Shown one piece after another: positions 9,254 to 16,021 of a DNA stretch of 64,000 nucleotides (within the stretch, counting starts at the first letter, position 1; the number at the start of each line of letters is the position of its first letter). A program made the position numbers and the translations under genes. Source of the DNA: Afipia sp. (GTDB lineage Bacteria > Pseudomonadota > Alphaproteobacteria > Rhizobiales > Xanthobacteraceae); NCBI GenBank assembly GCA_017308595.1, contig JAFKER010000015.1, forward strand, positions 161,931 to 225,930. The letters are read 5' to 3'. A model generated the notes under the pieces. The model ran no database searches. It was not told the DNA's origin and saw only the letters and a list, made by a program, of their open reading frames with translations.

Positions 9254-9310
9254 GATGGGGATGGAGTCCCCCGATACCCGCCCGTCGTGGGCTGATGACT
9301 CCTGCTGAGT
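9254..9310 (+). ncRNA. Fluoride riboswitch (crcB motif)
   Basis: The sequence GGGGATGGAGTCCCC, then CGATACCCGCC, then GGGCTGATGACTCCTGC matches the conserved core of the crcB/fluoride aptamer: first stem with the GATGG loop, pseudoknot bases, and GCTGATGACnCCT. It stands directly before an intrinsic terminator and a crcB operon, the classical arrangement. Fluoride binding is expected to prevent the downstream terminator from forming. Confidence 0.93.
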
Positions 9311-9347
9311 TGGGGCTGCAAAGCCCCGTCGCGGCGGGAGCATGTTC

Positions 9348-9372
9348 AAAACCCGCCATTGGCGGGTTTTTT
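9348..9372 (+). terminator. Riboswitch-controlled intrinsic terminator
   Basis: A 10-bp stem (AAAACCCGCC / GGCGGGTTTT) with a 3-base loop and a T tract, lying between the aptamer and the first gene at 9404. An upstream GGCGGG at 9332-9337 and a separate GGGGC/GCCCC hairpin (9312-9327) could take part in antitermination pairing. Confidence 0.85.
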
Positions 9373-9403
9373 GTTGCTCTGGAGACAAACCAAGGGCGGC
9401 CAC

Positions 9404-9610
9404 ATGAGTACTCCGGCACAACAACTTCGCGAATTCGTCCGGCTTATTGCCGATGATGACTTTACCGTTTCCATTCTCGTCGTCGTGGTCGTCGGCTGCT
9501 TTTTCGCATTCGGACTTGGCGCACCTGACGATCTGGTGGGCGGCATTCTCGTACTTGGGCTGGTTACCGCGGTCGTCGAAGCCTGGATGCGCGCGGGGAA
9601 TCGAAAGTGA
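9404..9610 (+). CDS. Small membrane protein, first gene of fluoride operon
   Basis: A 68-aa protein with two hydrophobic helices (SILVVVVVGCFFAFGLG and GGILVLGLVTAVVEAW) separated by a short acidic turn. The earlier in-frame start at 9359 lies inside the terminator hairpin, so ATG 9404 behind AAGGGCGG is preferred. The stop overlaps the crcB start. A small two-helix protein also precedes the second crcB at 44105, though the sequences differ. No known domain is recognised. An accessory role in fluoride export or folding is only suggested by position. Confidence 0.75.
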   Translation: MSTPAQQLREFVRLIADDDFTVSILVVVVVGCFFAFGLGAPDDLVGGILVLGLVTAVVEAWMRAGNRK

Positions 9611-9993
9611 TGATGCAAGGTTATTGGATTGTTTTTCTCGGCGCGGGTATCGGCGGCGCGCTGCGGCATGGTGTGAATGTCTGGTCGGCTCGCGCCTTCG
9701 GCCTGGGATTTCCATACGGTACCTTCACCGTCAACATTGTAGGATCTCTCGCGATGGGCCTGCTTGCTGGCTACTTCGCCTTTAAAGGCGATGCCTCGCA
9801 ACCGTGGCGGCTGTTTCTGGCAACCGGCATCCTTGGTGGGTTCACCACATTTTCATCGTTCTCGCTCGACGTGGCGGTGCTGTATGAGCGCGGGGAGCTT
9901 GCAATGACGGCCTTCTATGTATTGGCGTCGGTCATCGTGTCGGTGGTCGCACTGTTTGCAGGGATGTGGGCAATGCGGAGCCTGATGTCATGA
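9610..9993 (+). CDS. crcB: Fluoride ion channel CrcB/FluC
   Basis: A four-helix fluoride-specific channel that works as a dual-topology dimer and lets cells expel fluoride. Family landmarks are visible: GGALRHGVNVW with the conserved Arg, PYGTFTVNIVGS with the pore Asn, and GGFTTFSSFSLD with the Phe/Thr residues lining the pore and the Na+ site region. Length is 127 aa, normal for the family. Three possible starts overlap (GTG 9607, ATG 9610, ATG 9613); 9610 overlaps the upstream TGA. Control is by the riboswitch at 9254. Confidence 0.95.
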   Translation: MMQGYWIVFLGAGIGGALRHGVNVWSARAFGLGFPYGTFTVNIVGSLAMGLLAGYFAFKGDASQPWRLFLATGILGGFTTFSSFSLDVAVLYERGELAMTAFYVLASVIVSVVALFAGMWAMRSLMS

Positions 9994-10568
9994 AAGCGTT
10001 TTCCTTGAGCTGGTTAAGACGAGCCGCCTTATCGGTCGGCACTATCGGCATGCTTGCTCTCGGGTGGGCGGGCTATCTTCAGTTGAGCGGCAACTTTCAC
10101 GTCGTGGATAAAGGCATACTGTACCGCTCCGCGCAATTGGACAACAGCCAGCTAAAAAACAAAATCGAAAACTATGGCATCCGCACGATCATCAACTTGC
10201 GGGGCGAGAATCCTACGCGAGCTTGGTACGTGGAGGAAATGAAGGCGGTAAAGGCAACCGACGTGCATCATGTTAATTTTGCGCTGTCGTCCGGCAAGGA
10301 GCTTACCAAAACCCAAATCGAACAGCTGATTGCTCTCCTGCGAGACTCTCCGCGTCCGATCCTGGTGCATTGCCAGGCTGGGGCTGATCGCAGCGGGTTG
10401 GTATCAGCTTTATACGAACTACTGGTGGCCAAACGATCTACGGCGGAAGCTGCTGCACAGCTGTCGTTTCGATACGGTCATTTTCCCTGGCTGCGCAGCA
10501 GCACCGCTGCAATGGACCGAACGTTCGAGCGTGTATCGCGCGGTTTGCCTGCAATAGAAAGTGACTGA
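9990..10568 (+). CDS. Membrane-anchored Cys-phosphatase (dual-specificity/tyrosine phosphatase-like)
   Basis: A 192-aa protein with an N-terminal hydrophobic anchor (residues 12-32). The catalytic P-loop HCQAGADRSG (residues 127-136) has nucleophile Cys128 and Arg134 of the CX5R motif. A general-acid region and the LYRSAQL segment typical of bacterial DSP-like phosphatases lie before it. ATG 9990 overlaps the crcB stop (ATGA), so it is translationally coupled to the fluoride channel. The substrate is unknown and could be phospholipid, phosphoinositide-like or protein phosphate. Its place in a fluoride-controlled operon is unusual. Confidence 0.85.
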   Translation: MKAFSLSWLRRAALSVGTIGMLALGWAGYLQLSGNFHVVDKGILYRSAQLDNSQLKNKIENYGIRTIINLRGENPTRAWYVEEMKAVKATDVHHVNFALSSGKELTKTQIEQLIALLRDSPRPILVHCQAGADRSGLVSALYELLVAKRSTAEAAAQLSFRYGHFPWLRSSTAAMDRTFERVSRGLPAIESD

Positions 10569-10576
10569 GAGGCCAG

Positions 10577-10948
10577 GTGACTCGTATCAGCAATGCCAGA
10601 ACTATCGCCGATATCGAATTTGTGATCGATGCGCCCAGCATCGGGAGCGAGATAAATGCCTGGGTAGCTCACGGGGTCGAATGTCAGCGCGACCGACATC
10701 GTTTCAACGGGCAAGGTTACTCCTTTAGCTTGGATGTATTGAGTCTGCGCCTTGTTGAAACGCGCCATCGTTGGCATGTCGTCATCATTAGTGAGCTATG
10801 GGGTTTCGCAGGAACGACATCGGAAGCACGAAGAACACAATCATTAAAGGTATTAAAAGGAAAACCCTCGGATGTCCTTGCCTGGATGCGGCGGCACAGG
10901 TCTGCAAAGCTTGAACCCGATCGCCCCCCTCTGCGGATATCAGATTGA
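10577..10948 (+). CDS. Hypothetical protein in fluoride operon
   Basis: A 123-aa protein from GTG 10577, 8 bases after the phosphatase stop, with AGAGG just upstream. No domain is recognised. It has a mixed alpha/beta look with a hydrophobic strand pair ([14 protein letters not shown]) and a basic tail ([19 protein letters not shown]). There is no signal peptide or membrane segment, so it is probably cytoplasmic. Tight spacing argues that it is real and co-transcribed with crcB. The overlapping opposite-strand frame at 10478-10777 has no supporting context. Confidence 0.55.
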   Translation: MTRISNARTIADIEFVIDAPSIGSEINAWVAHGVECQRDRHRFNGQGYSFSLDVLSLRLVETRHRWHVVIISELWGFAGTTSEARRTQSLKVLKGKPSDVLAWMRRHRSAKLEPDRPPLRISD

Positions 10949-10953
10949 CAACG

Positions 10954-10981
10954 CGTACCAGAAAAATCGTACCAGAAAAAT
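10954..10981 (+). repeat. Perfect 14-bp tandem duplication upstream of gpmA
   Basis: CGTACCAGAAAAAT occurs twice in direct succession, 20 bases before the likely gpmA start. It looks like a recent slippage or duplication event. Confidence 0.8.
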
Positions 10982-11001
10982 CGACTGGGAGTGTTGGCTG
11001 C

Positions 11002-11624
11002 ATGAGCATGGTTGCAAGAAAAAGACTGTTAGTGTTGGCGCGTCACGGACAGAGTGAGGGTAACCAACAGAACATCTTTACGGGCTGGCGGGATTTGCCC
11101 CTGACGGTTCAGGGCGAACGGGAAGCCCGAGAGGCCGGAGTAAGTCTTGCCGAAAAAGGTATTTTTTTGACGCAGCATTCACTTCCACCCTGAGTCGTGC
11201 GAGCCGAAGCTGTGAACTGATGCTGGCCGAAATGGGCCTGGCCTCTGTACCGATCGTTTCAGACGCCGCGCTGAATGAGCGGGATTACGGTGCACTGACA
11301 GGGCTAAATAAAGATGAGGCACGACAAAAGTTTGGCCCGGAACAAGTTCATCTATGGCGGCGTTCATTTGCGGTTTCACCTTCTGGTGGGGAGAGCCTCC
11401 GCGACACTGTAGCTCGCGTGCTACCCTTCTACGTGGTGCACATTCTGCCAATTATTATGCAGAGTAATGCGGTGCTTATCGTGGCGCACGGCAATTCGCT
11501 GAGGGCGCTGCTCCTGGTCCTTGAGAAACTCTCCGCTGATGAAATAATGCAAGTGGAACTTAAGACAGGTGAGATGCGATGCTACGAACTGGGAAGTAAC
11601 ACACAGCAGGTTGACCCTCTCTAG
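11002..11624 (+). pseudogene. gpmA: 2,3-bisphosphoglycerate-dependent phosphoglycerate mutase, frameshifted
   Basis: The glycolytic enzyme interconverting 3- and 2-phosphoglycerate, the step before enolase. The first frame carries [14 protein letters not shown] with the phospho-His and continues to [10 protein letters not shown]. The second (to 11624) has LMLAEMGL, LNERDYGALTGL with the catalytic Glu, and VAHGNSLRALL with the second His. The frames are joined only if the T7 tract at 11162-11168 had one more T, which restores [18 protein letters not shown]. As read, translation stops at TGA 11192-11194. The cause is either inactivation, transcriptional slippage on the T run, or a sequencing error. 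It is the last gene of the fluoride-riboswitch operon. Confidence 0.85.
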
Positions 11625-11639
11625 AACATCGGGAGCAAG

Positions 11640-11850
11640 ACGCTGCTCGCGGCCAGGAAGATAGAACCAGGATAGCTTCTCGAAATACTCTGGATGCTCG
11701 AGAAAGAAGGTTATGTAAGCGAGCGCCATTTTCCGCAGATTGACGAGTACGGTTTGATCTCGATCAAATGCTATACGAATCCGATCAAGGTCCTGTGCGT
11801 CCGACAGTAACGGATCGAGAATTCCATAACCCATCATTACGCGAATCTGG
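11640..11850 (-). pseudogene. TetR-type regulator C-terminal remnant (weak)
   Basis: Inside a longer minus-strand frame, the stretch LRKMALAYITFFLEHPEYFE followed by KLSWFYLPGRE resembles the start of TetR ligand-binding domains (AYxxFxxEHPEYFxxL). No helix-turn-helix precedes it in any frame, and the frame runs on into the antisense of gpmA. I read it as a gene fragment with low certainty. Confidence 0.35.
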
Positions 11851-11973
11851 AATGCAGGCGCCAAATGATACTGTACAACGTTGTAAGAAATATGCTCGTG
11901 AGGCTGAGCCCGACCGCACGTGCTAAATGCAAGTGTGCGACGTTCAACAGCGATCAAGGCTCAAGATGCATGT

Positions 11974-12234
11974 CTAACGTTTCTTGCGCCCCTTCCGAAG
12001 CGTAGTGGGCGGCTTTTCGGTTGCTTTTGGAACGGCCAGAAGGTCGGCGACGGGTACGTCCAAGGCCCTTGCCAACCTCTCTAAAGTCTCTGCGGTCGGA
12101 TTTTCGATCCCACGCTCGATTCGCCCAACGTATGACCTGTCTACACCAGCATCCACCGCCAGCGCTTCCTGCGACAGGCCGCGCCTAACCCGCAGTTTTC
12201 GGACATTCCAGGCCACGAGCGCTGTCGCTTTCAT
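11974..12234 (-). CDS. XRE-family helix-turn-helix regulator
   Basis: An 86-aa Cro/C1-type DNA-binding protein. The HTH_3 domain spans residues 8-65, with the typical LRVRRGLSQEALAVDAGVDR and SYVGRIERGIENPTAETLERL pattern. A short basic tail follows (TTLRKGRKKR). Size and composition match stand-alone repressors or the controller proteins of restriction-modification systems. It is divergent from the two-gene nuclease module, with 72 bases between starts. That gap contains the partner promoter and an inverted repeat, so it probably represses that module and perhaps itself. Confidence 0.88.
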   Translation of the reverse strand: MKATALVAWNVRKLRVRRGLSQEALAVDAGVDRSYVGRIERGIENPTAETLERLARALDVPVADLLAVPKATEKPPTTLRKGRKKR

Positions 12235-12250
12235 AAGCGAAACAAACGAC

Positions 12251-12291
12251 TTGGCGGCTCATTAAAACACGCACTATAATGTCCCTATTAT
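12251..12291 (+). promoter_or_regulatory. Sigma-70-like promoter with overlapping inverted repeat for the MBL/nuclease operon
   Basis: TTGGCG (12251-12256) and TATAAT (12275-12280) are separated by 18 bases. The inverted repeat ATAAT-N6-ATTAT (12276-12291) covers the -10 and the likely transcription start, a position suited to repression by the divergent XRE protein. Confidence 0.6.
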
Positions 12292-12306
12292 ATATTTGGG
12301 GCAGTT

Positions 12307-13554
12307 GTGCGCATTCGCATTCATCGTGGGACGAAGGAGATCGGCGGGACCTGTGTCGAGCTAGCGGCCGACGGTGGCCGAATTCTACTGGACCTGGGAT
12401 TGCCGCTGGACGGCGATGCGGACGAGGTCAGCGTCCATCCGTCGGTAGACGGACTTGCAGGCGGCGGGGATTTGCTGGCTCTGGTTCTGTCCCACGGTCA
12501 CGTCGATCACTGGGGACTGGCTCATCTCGCCGGACCTGAACTGCCGGTCGCCCTTGGCGCTGCAACGCACCGCATTCTGAAGGCTGCAGCCCCGTTCGTG
12601 CCCAGGCCCTACGTGCCTGCGTCGCCGATCGAGTTCACAAGCGGTACGCCGTTGCGGTTTGGCCCGTTTCGGGTGACGCCACATCTGGTCGATCATTCCG
12701 CCTATGATGCTTATGCCCTTGAGGTGGAAGCTGACGGCCAACGCCTGTTCTATTCCGGCGATATCCGAGCCCACGGCCGCAAAGCCGCATTGTTTGAACG
12801 CCTTGTAGCGCATCCTCCACGATCCATCGATGTGATGCTGATGGAAGGATCGAGCTTCGGTCGCCTCAACCCCGATCACGTCTTCCCAACCGAGACCGAA
12901 GTCGAGCAGCGTCTAGTCGATGTGTTTCAGGCAACGGACGGCTTGGCGCTGGTCGCAGCCTCGGCGCAAAACATCGATCGCATGGTCAGCCTGTATCGGG
13001 CCTGTAAGCGCACCGGCAGAACGCTGATCATCGATCTCTATGCCGCCGAGATTCTTCGCGCGACGGAGAACGCCAGTATCCCTCAATCGGACTGGCCACA
13101 TATTGCGGTGTACGTCCCGCAGTATCAGCGCATCCGAATCAAGCGCAGCAGCCGCTTCGACCTGATCGATCCTCACAAGACTAACCGAGTTTTCGTGGAG
13201 CGACTTGAGGACCTGGCGCCTCGGGCGGCGATGCTCTTTCGACCAGCAATGCTGCGCGATCTCGATCATGCCGGCTGTCTGTCCGGCGCACGCGCCATCT
13301 GGTCGCAATGGGATGGCTATCTCAAACAGGAGCGCGGCCTCACCCTCCTCGCCGAACTTGAGACACGGGGTATCCCACTGGACCACGCCCATACCTCCGG
13401 CCACGCCAGCATTCCCGATCTGAAGCGATTGGCCGAGGCCATCCAGCCCAAAGTGCTGGTGCCGATCCATACCTATGAGCCGGAGCAGTTTCCGGCGCAT
13501 TTCCAGGCCGTCAGTCTCAAGAACGACGGCGAATGGTGGGACGTCGCAACATGA
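12307..13554 (+). CDS. RNase J-like metallo-beta-lactamase/beta-CASP hydrolase
   Basis: A 415-aa protein from GTG 12307. The MBL fold shows GTKEIGGTCVEL, LLDLGLPL and the zinc motif SHGHVDHWG (His63, His65, Asp67, His68). Later zinc-ligand regions are HLVDHS and YSGDIRAHG. A beta-CASP insertion follows (TETEVEQRLVDVF through AASAQNIDRMVSLYRACKRTGR), and the C-terminal RNase J-type motifs are HTSGHASIPDLKRL and PKVLVPIHTYEPEQF. The architecture predicts a zinc-dependent RNase or DNase. It is shorter than housekeeping RNase J (about 550 aa) because it lacks the C-terminal domain. The next gene overlaps it by 4 bases. Role in a defence or regulatory module is inference. Confidence 0.88.
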   Translation: MRIRIHRGTKEIGGTCVELAADGGRILLDLGLPLDGDADEVSVHPSVDGLAGGGDLLALVLSHGHVDHWGLAHLAGPELPVALGAATHRILKAAAPFVPRPYVPASPIEFTSGTPLRFGPFRVTPHLVDHSAYDAYALEVEADGQRLFYSGDIRAHGRKAALFERLVAHPPRSIDVMLMEGSSFGRLNPDHVFPTETEVEQRLVDVFQATDGLALVAASAQNIDRMVSLYRACKRTGRTLIIDLYAAEILRATENASIPQSDWPHIAVYVPQYQRIRIKRSSRFDLIDPHKTNRVFVERLEDLAPRAAMLFRPAMLRDLDHAGCLSGARAIWSQWDGYLKQERGLTLLAELETRGIPLDHAHTSGHASIPDLKRLAEAIQPKVLVPIHTYEPEQFPAHFQAVSLKNDGEWWDVAT

Positions 13555-14534
13555 CCATTCAGCAGACGCCCTCAAGCTACGGTGTGAGTAAGGCCTTCCT
13601 CGATGCGCTCGATAATCTCGCTCAGAAGCCATCGTGGTGGCGCGACGTTTTGCTACGGGACGACGTGTTCATTGCGGTGCGCGCAAACTCGCTCAATGTC
13701 TATCACCGGGGTGCCTCGATCTTCCGAATCGACGATGGCGGAGACGGCCGACTTATTCCCTGGACCCATACTAAATACCTGATCCGTCAGCAGCAGGTGC
13801 TGGCTCAGCTTCATCACGATGGACACTTTCAACCATCCGATATCGGTTGGTCGCAATACGCTGGCCCATCGACACTCTCCGACATGATCCGCTCGGCCAC
13901 CGATCTTGCTGGAGCTGAAAAGAGCGGATTGCATCCGCTGATCGTCGGCAGTTCAAAAGTGATCGACGTCGAACTGTCGCTGCTGCGGGCAAACTCTTCC
14001 ATAGACGAAAGTCTGGCAGACACTGATGCCCATTCAGCGGGCGCCCCGCCGATTGATCGGTCTCAGGACCGGCTGGATGTCGTGACAGTCGAGAACCGTG
14101 GCGGCAAGCCATTCATCGTTTTCCATGAAGCGAAGCATTTCAGCAATGCGGCCTTAAGAGCCAAGGGCGAACCTGCCGTTCTGGCTCAGATCGTGCGTTA
14201 CCAGACAACGCTTAGGCAGCATGATGCAACACTCCGACAGCGCTACGTCGCTGTCTGTCAGGCCCTGGTCCGTCTCCACACCATGCGAACTGCGGCCCGC
14301 GCTGCCTTTCCCGCAAGCCGACCGCTACTCGAACCCGATCCCCTAATCGCCGCCGTCGCCTCAGGTCAGGTCCAGGCCGAGATTGACGCTGATCCCCGGC
14401 TGATTGTGTTCGGTTTCGATGGCGATCAGCGCGATGGGCGCTGGGAACGGGACGCCAAACGGTTACGAGACTATCAGCCAGCCCTCAAAATCAGAGCGAT
14501 CGGAAACACCCGCTCAGCGCGTGACTTCTTCTAA
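13551..14534 (+). CDS. Unknown protein with PD-(D/E)XK-like nuclease signature, partner of the MBL protein
   Basis: A 327-aa protein from ATG 13551, overlapping the MBL stop (ATGA). No named family is recognised. At residues 174-200, RLDVVTV...PFIVFHEAKHFSN gives Asp176-x16-Glu193-x-Lys195 in two hydrophobic strands, the hallmark spacing of PD-(D/E)XK nucleases. A helix follows (PAVLAQIVRYQTTLRQH), like the Gln/Tyr-bearing helix after the core in that superfamily. The N-terminal 170 residues are alpha/beta with WW and YHRG segments and no known motif. It probably acts with the MBL protein on nucleic acid. Nuclease activity is inferred from the motif only. Confidence 0.75.
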   Translation: MTIQQTPSSYGVSKAFLDALDNLAQKPSWWRDVLLRDDVFIAVRANSLNVYHRGASIFRIDDGGDGRLIPWTHTKYLIRQQQVLAQLHHDGHFQPSDIGWSQYAGPSTLSDMIRSATDLAGAEKSGLHPLIVGSSKVIDVELSLLRANSSIDESLADTDAHSAGAPPIDRSQDRLDVVTVENRGGKPFIVFHEAKHFSNAALRAKGEPAVLAQIVRYQTTLRQHDATLRQRYVAVCQALVRLHTMRTAARAAFPASRPLLEPDPLIAAVASGQVQAEIDADPRLIVFGFDGDQRDGRWERDAKRLRDYQPALKIRAIGNTRSARDFF

Positions 14535-14669
14535 TGTCGCGACACCCGGGTTCCAAAATGCGGCTTTCGGGAGACACTCGGCCTTTCTTTGCAAAACACC
14601 GCAATTCCTCGGGGCCTCATTTGAATCTAGGGAGCACGGGCTGTCCGTGCCTTTAATCTGGGATTCTGC

Positions 14670-15398
14670 ATGAAGGTTATTGCCTATTACCGCGTCCGAC
14701 CGAACGAGCCCGCGCACTCTGATATTGCACTGCAAGAACAACGTGAAGCCGTCAAAACTTGGATCGAAGGCCATCAGGCGGCTGTCCAGACCGAATACGT
14801 CGAGCCTGAAACTGACGGCTTCTCGCGCCCGCAATTGCGGCAAGCCATGGAGGACTGCAAACAGGCCGGCGCCACGCTGCTGATCGCGCGTACAGAAGCT
14901 ATCGGCAGCGGTGCAGAGTTTTCTCCGCGGATTTCGAGTATTCCGGTGGCCTTCGCGCCGGAGCCATCGCGCGAGCGCGGCTATGTCAGCGTCACGCCAG
15001 AAAAAGCGCCGCCGGACCTCACCCTGTATTTTCCGGACTTCCGCAGCCTGAAGACCATGCCGGTCTATCTGTGCAATGGCACGGATGCGGCCATTCGCAC
15101 CATCACGGTCAGGACGATCGGCCTGACTTCGAGGTTCACAACGCCAAATCCGACCATCGCTGACGAATCTGGCTCCGCATCCGAACAGCCTTTGTCAACG
15201 ACGCCAACCGCATTCTCGATCGATCGACTGGAGGCTCGCAGTGCTACTGTGATCGATCGTTACGATCCAACGTTCGATAACGATTTCGTCACTGCTTTCG
15301 AGATCACGTTCCTTGACCAGCAGGAACAGACGCAGCGGCTGACAGCATTCCTCAATGCCGCTCCTCTGTCGTCGGCGTACATCGCCCTGAAGACATAG
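14670..15398 (+). CDS. Resolvase-like N-terminal domain lacking the catalytic serine, fused to an unknown C-terminal domain
   Basis: A 242-aa protein. Residues 1-82 follow the serine-recombinase fold: VIAYYRVRPNE, where YxRVS is expected; ALQEQREAVKTWIE, matching the usual SLxxQ...I; DGFSRPQLRQAM; and ATLLIARTEAIG. The nucleophilic Ser is replaced by Arg (YRVR) and the LDRLSR loop is lost, so strand exchange looks impossible. After residue 85 there is about 155 aa of Thr/Pro-rich, probably beta-sandwich sequence of unknown family. It lies 135 bases after the PD-(D/E)XK gene on the same strand. It may be a DNA-binding relic or a domesticated protein. Confidence 0.7.
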   Translation: MKVIAYYRVRPNEPAHSDIALQEQREAVKTWIEGHQAAVQTEYVEPETDGFSRPQLRQAMEDCKQAGATLLIARTEAIGSGAEFSPRISSIPVAFAPEPSRERGYVSVTPEKAPPDLTLYFPDFRSLKTMPVYLCNGTDAAIRTITVRTIGLTSRFTTPNPTIADESGSASEQPLSTTPTAFSIDRLEARSATVIDRYDPTFDNDFVTAFEITFLDQQEQTQRLTAFLNAAPLSSAYIALKT

Positions 15399-15506
15399 CC
15401 GCTCGCCCGACGACGTCTCGACGCACGCCTTTCAACGGCGGCGGCGAACGATGCCCCATGCCCATCACCTGATCGTTTCGAAACTCCCAAAGAGGAAGAG
15501 CTACCC

Positions 15507-15896
15507 ATGACAATATCGTTTTCAAAATCGAACCTTATGACCGGCATCGCCTTTGCAGTCTTATTTGGAGGCGTCATCGTTACGCTGCGGCTAGCGACAG
15601 GCGGATATGGGGGCCCCGCCAGCATTCCCGAATGCAACAGCAACACCACTCGCGACATGCTGCAGGATGCCTTCAAGAATTCTCCCCAAGCAGCTCTGGG
15701 ACTAAAACTGCTCAAGGTCGGCGATATGGTGGTCGTCGGGAAAGACTTGCTCGACGAAAACGAAAAAGTTCGCCATCGGGTTTGCGTCGCCGACGTCTTC
15801 ACGAACCTCGGGCGGAAGCCAGTGTACTTCAACATGTCCTGGGCCGACGCCCAAAAATCCCAAGTTTATCTTGAAGCACCGATGTTGCCGTTCTGA
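15507..15896 (+). CDS. Hypothetical protein with N-terminal membrane anchor
   Basis: A 129-aa protein from ATG 15507 with a GAGG-type ribosome site (aaagaggaagagc). A hydrophobic segment at residues 10-28 is followed by an exported part with SIPECNSNTTRDMLQDAF and a second Cys in RHRVCVADVF. It ends with an aromatic region (VYFNMSWADAQKSQVYLE). The two Cys could form a disulfide. Similar short anchored proteins are common in Bradyrhizobium accessory DNA, without known function. The gene is transcribed towards the convergent terminase gene. Confidence 0.65.
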   Translation: MTISFSKSNLMTGIAFAVLFGGVIVTLRLATGGYGGPASIPECNSNTTRDMLQDAFKNSPQAALGLKLLKVGDMVVVGKDLLDENEKVRHRVCVADVFTNLGRKPVYFNMSWADAQKSQVYLEAPMLPF

Positions 15897-16021
15897 CCAC
15901 AATCAGGAGGGCTCACAACCTGAGCGACCATGTTGGATGATTGTTTTGGCCGAGTGATCCTCATGGTCGCCTAGCCCACGTGATCAACGGGTCCAATTTC
16001 CGACAAACCCATTCCAGCTTG

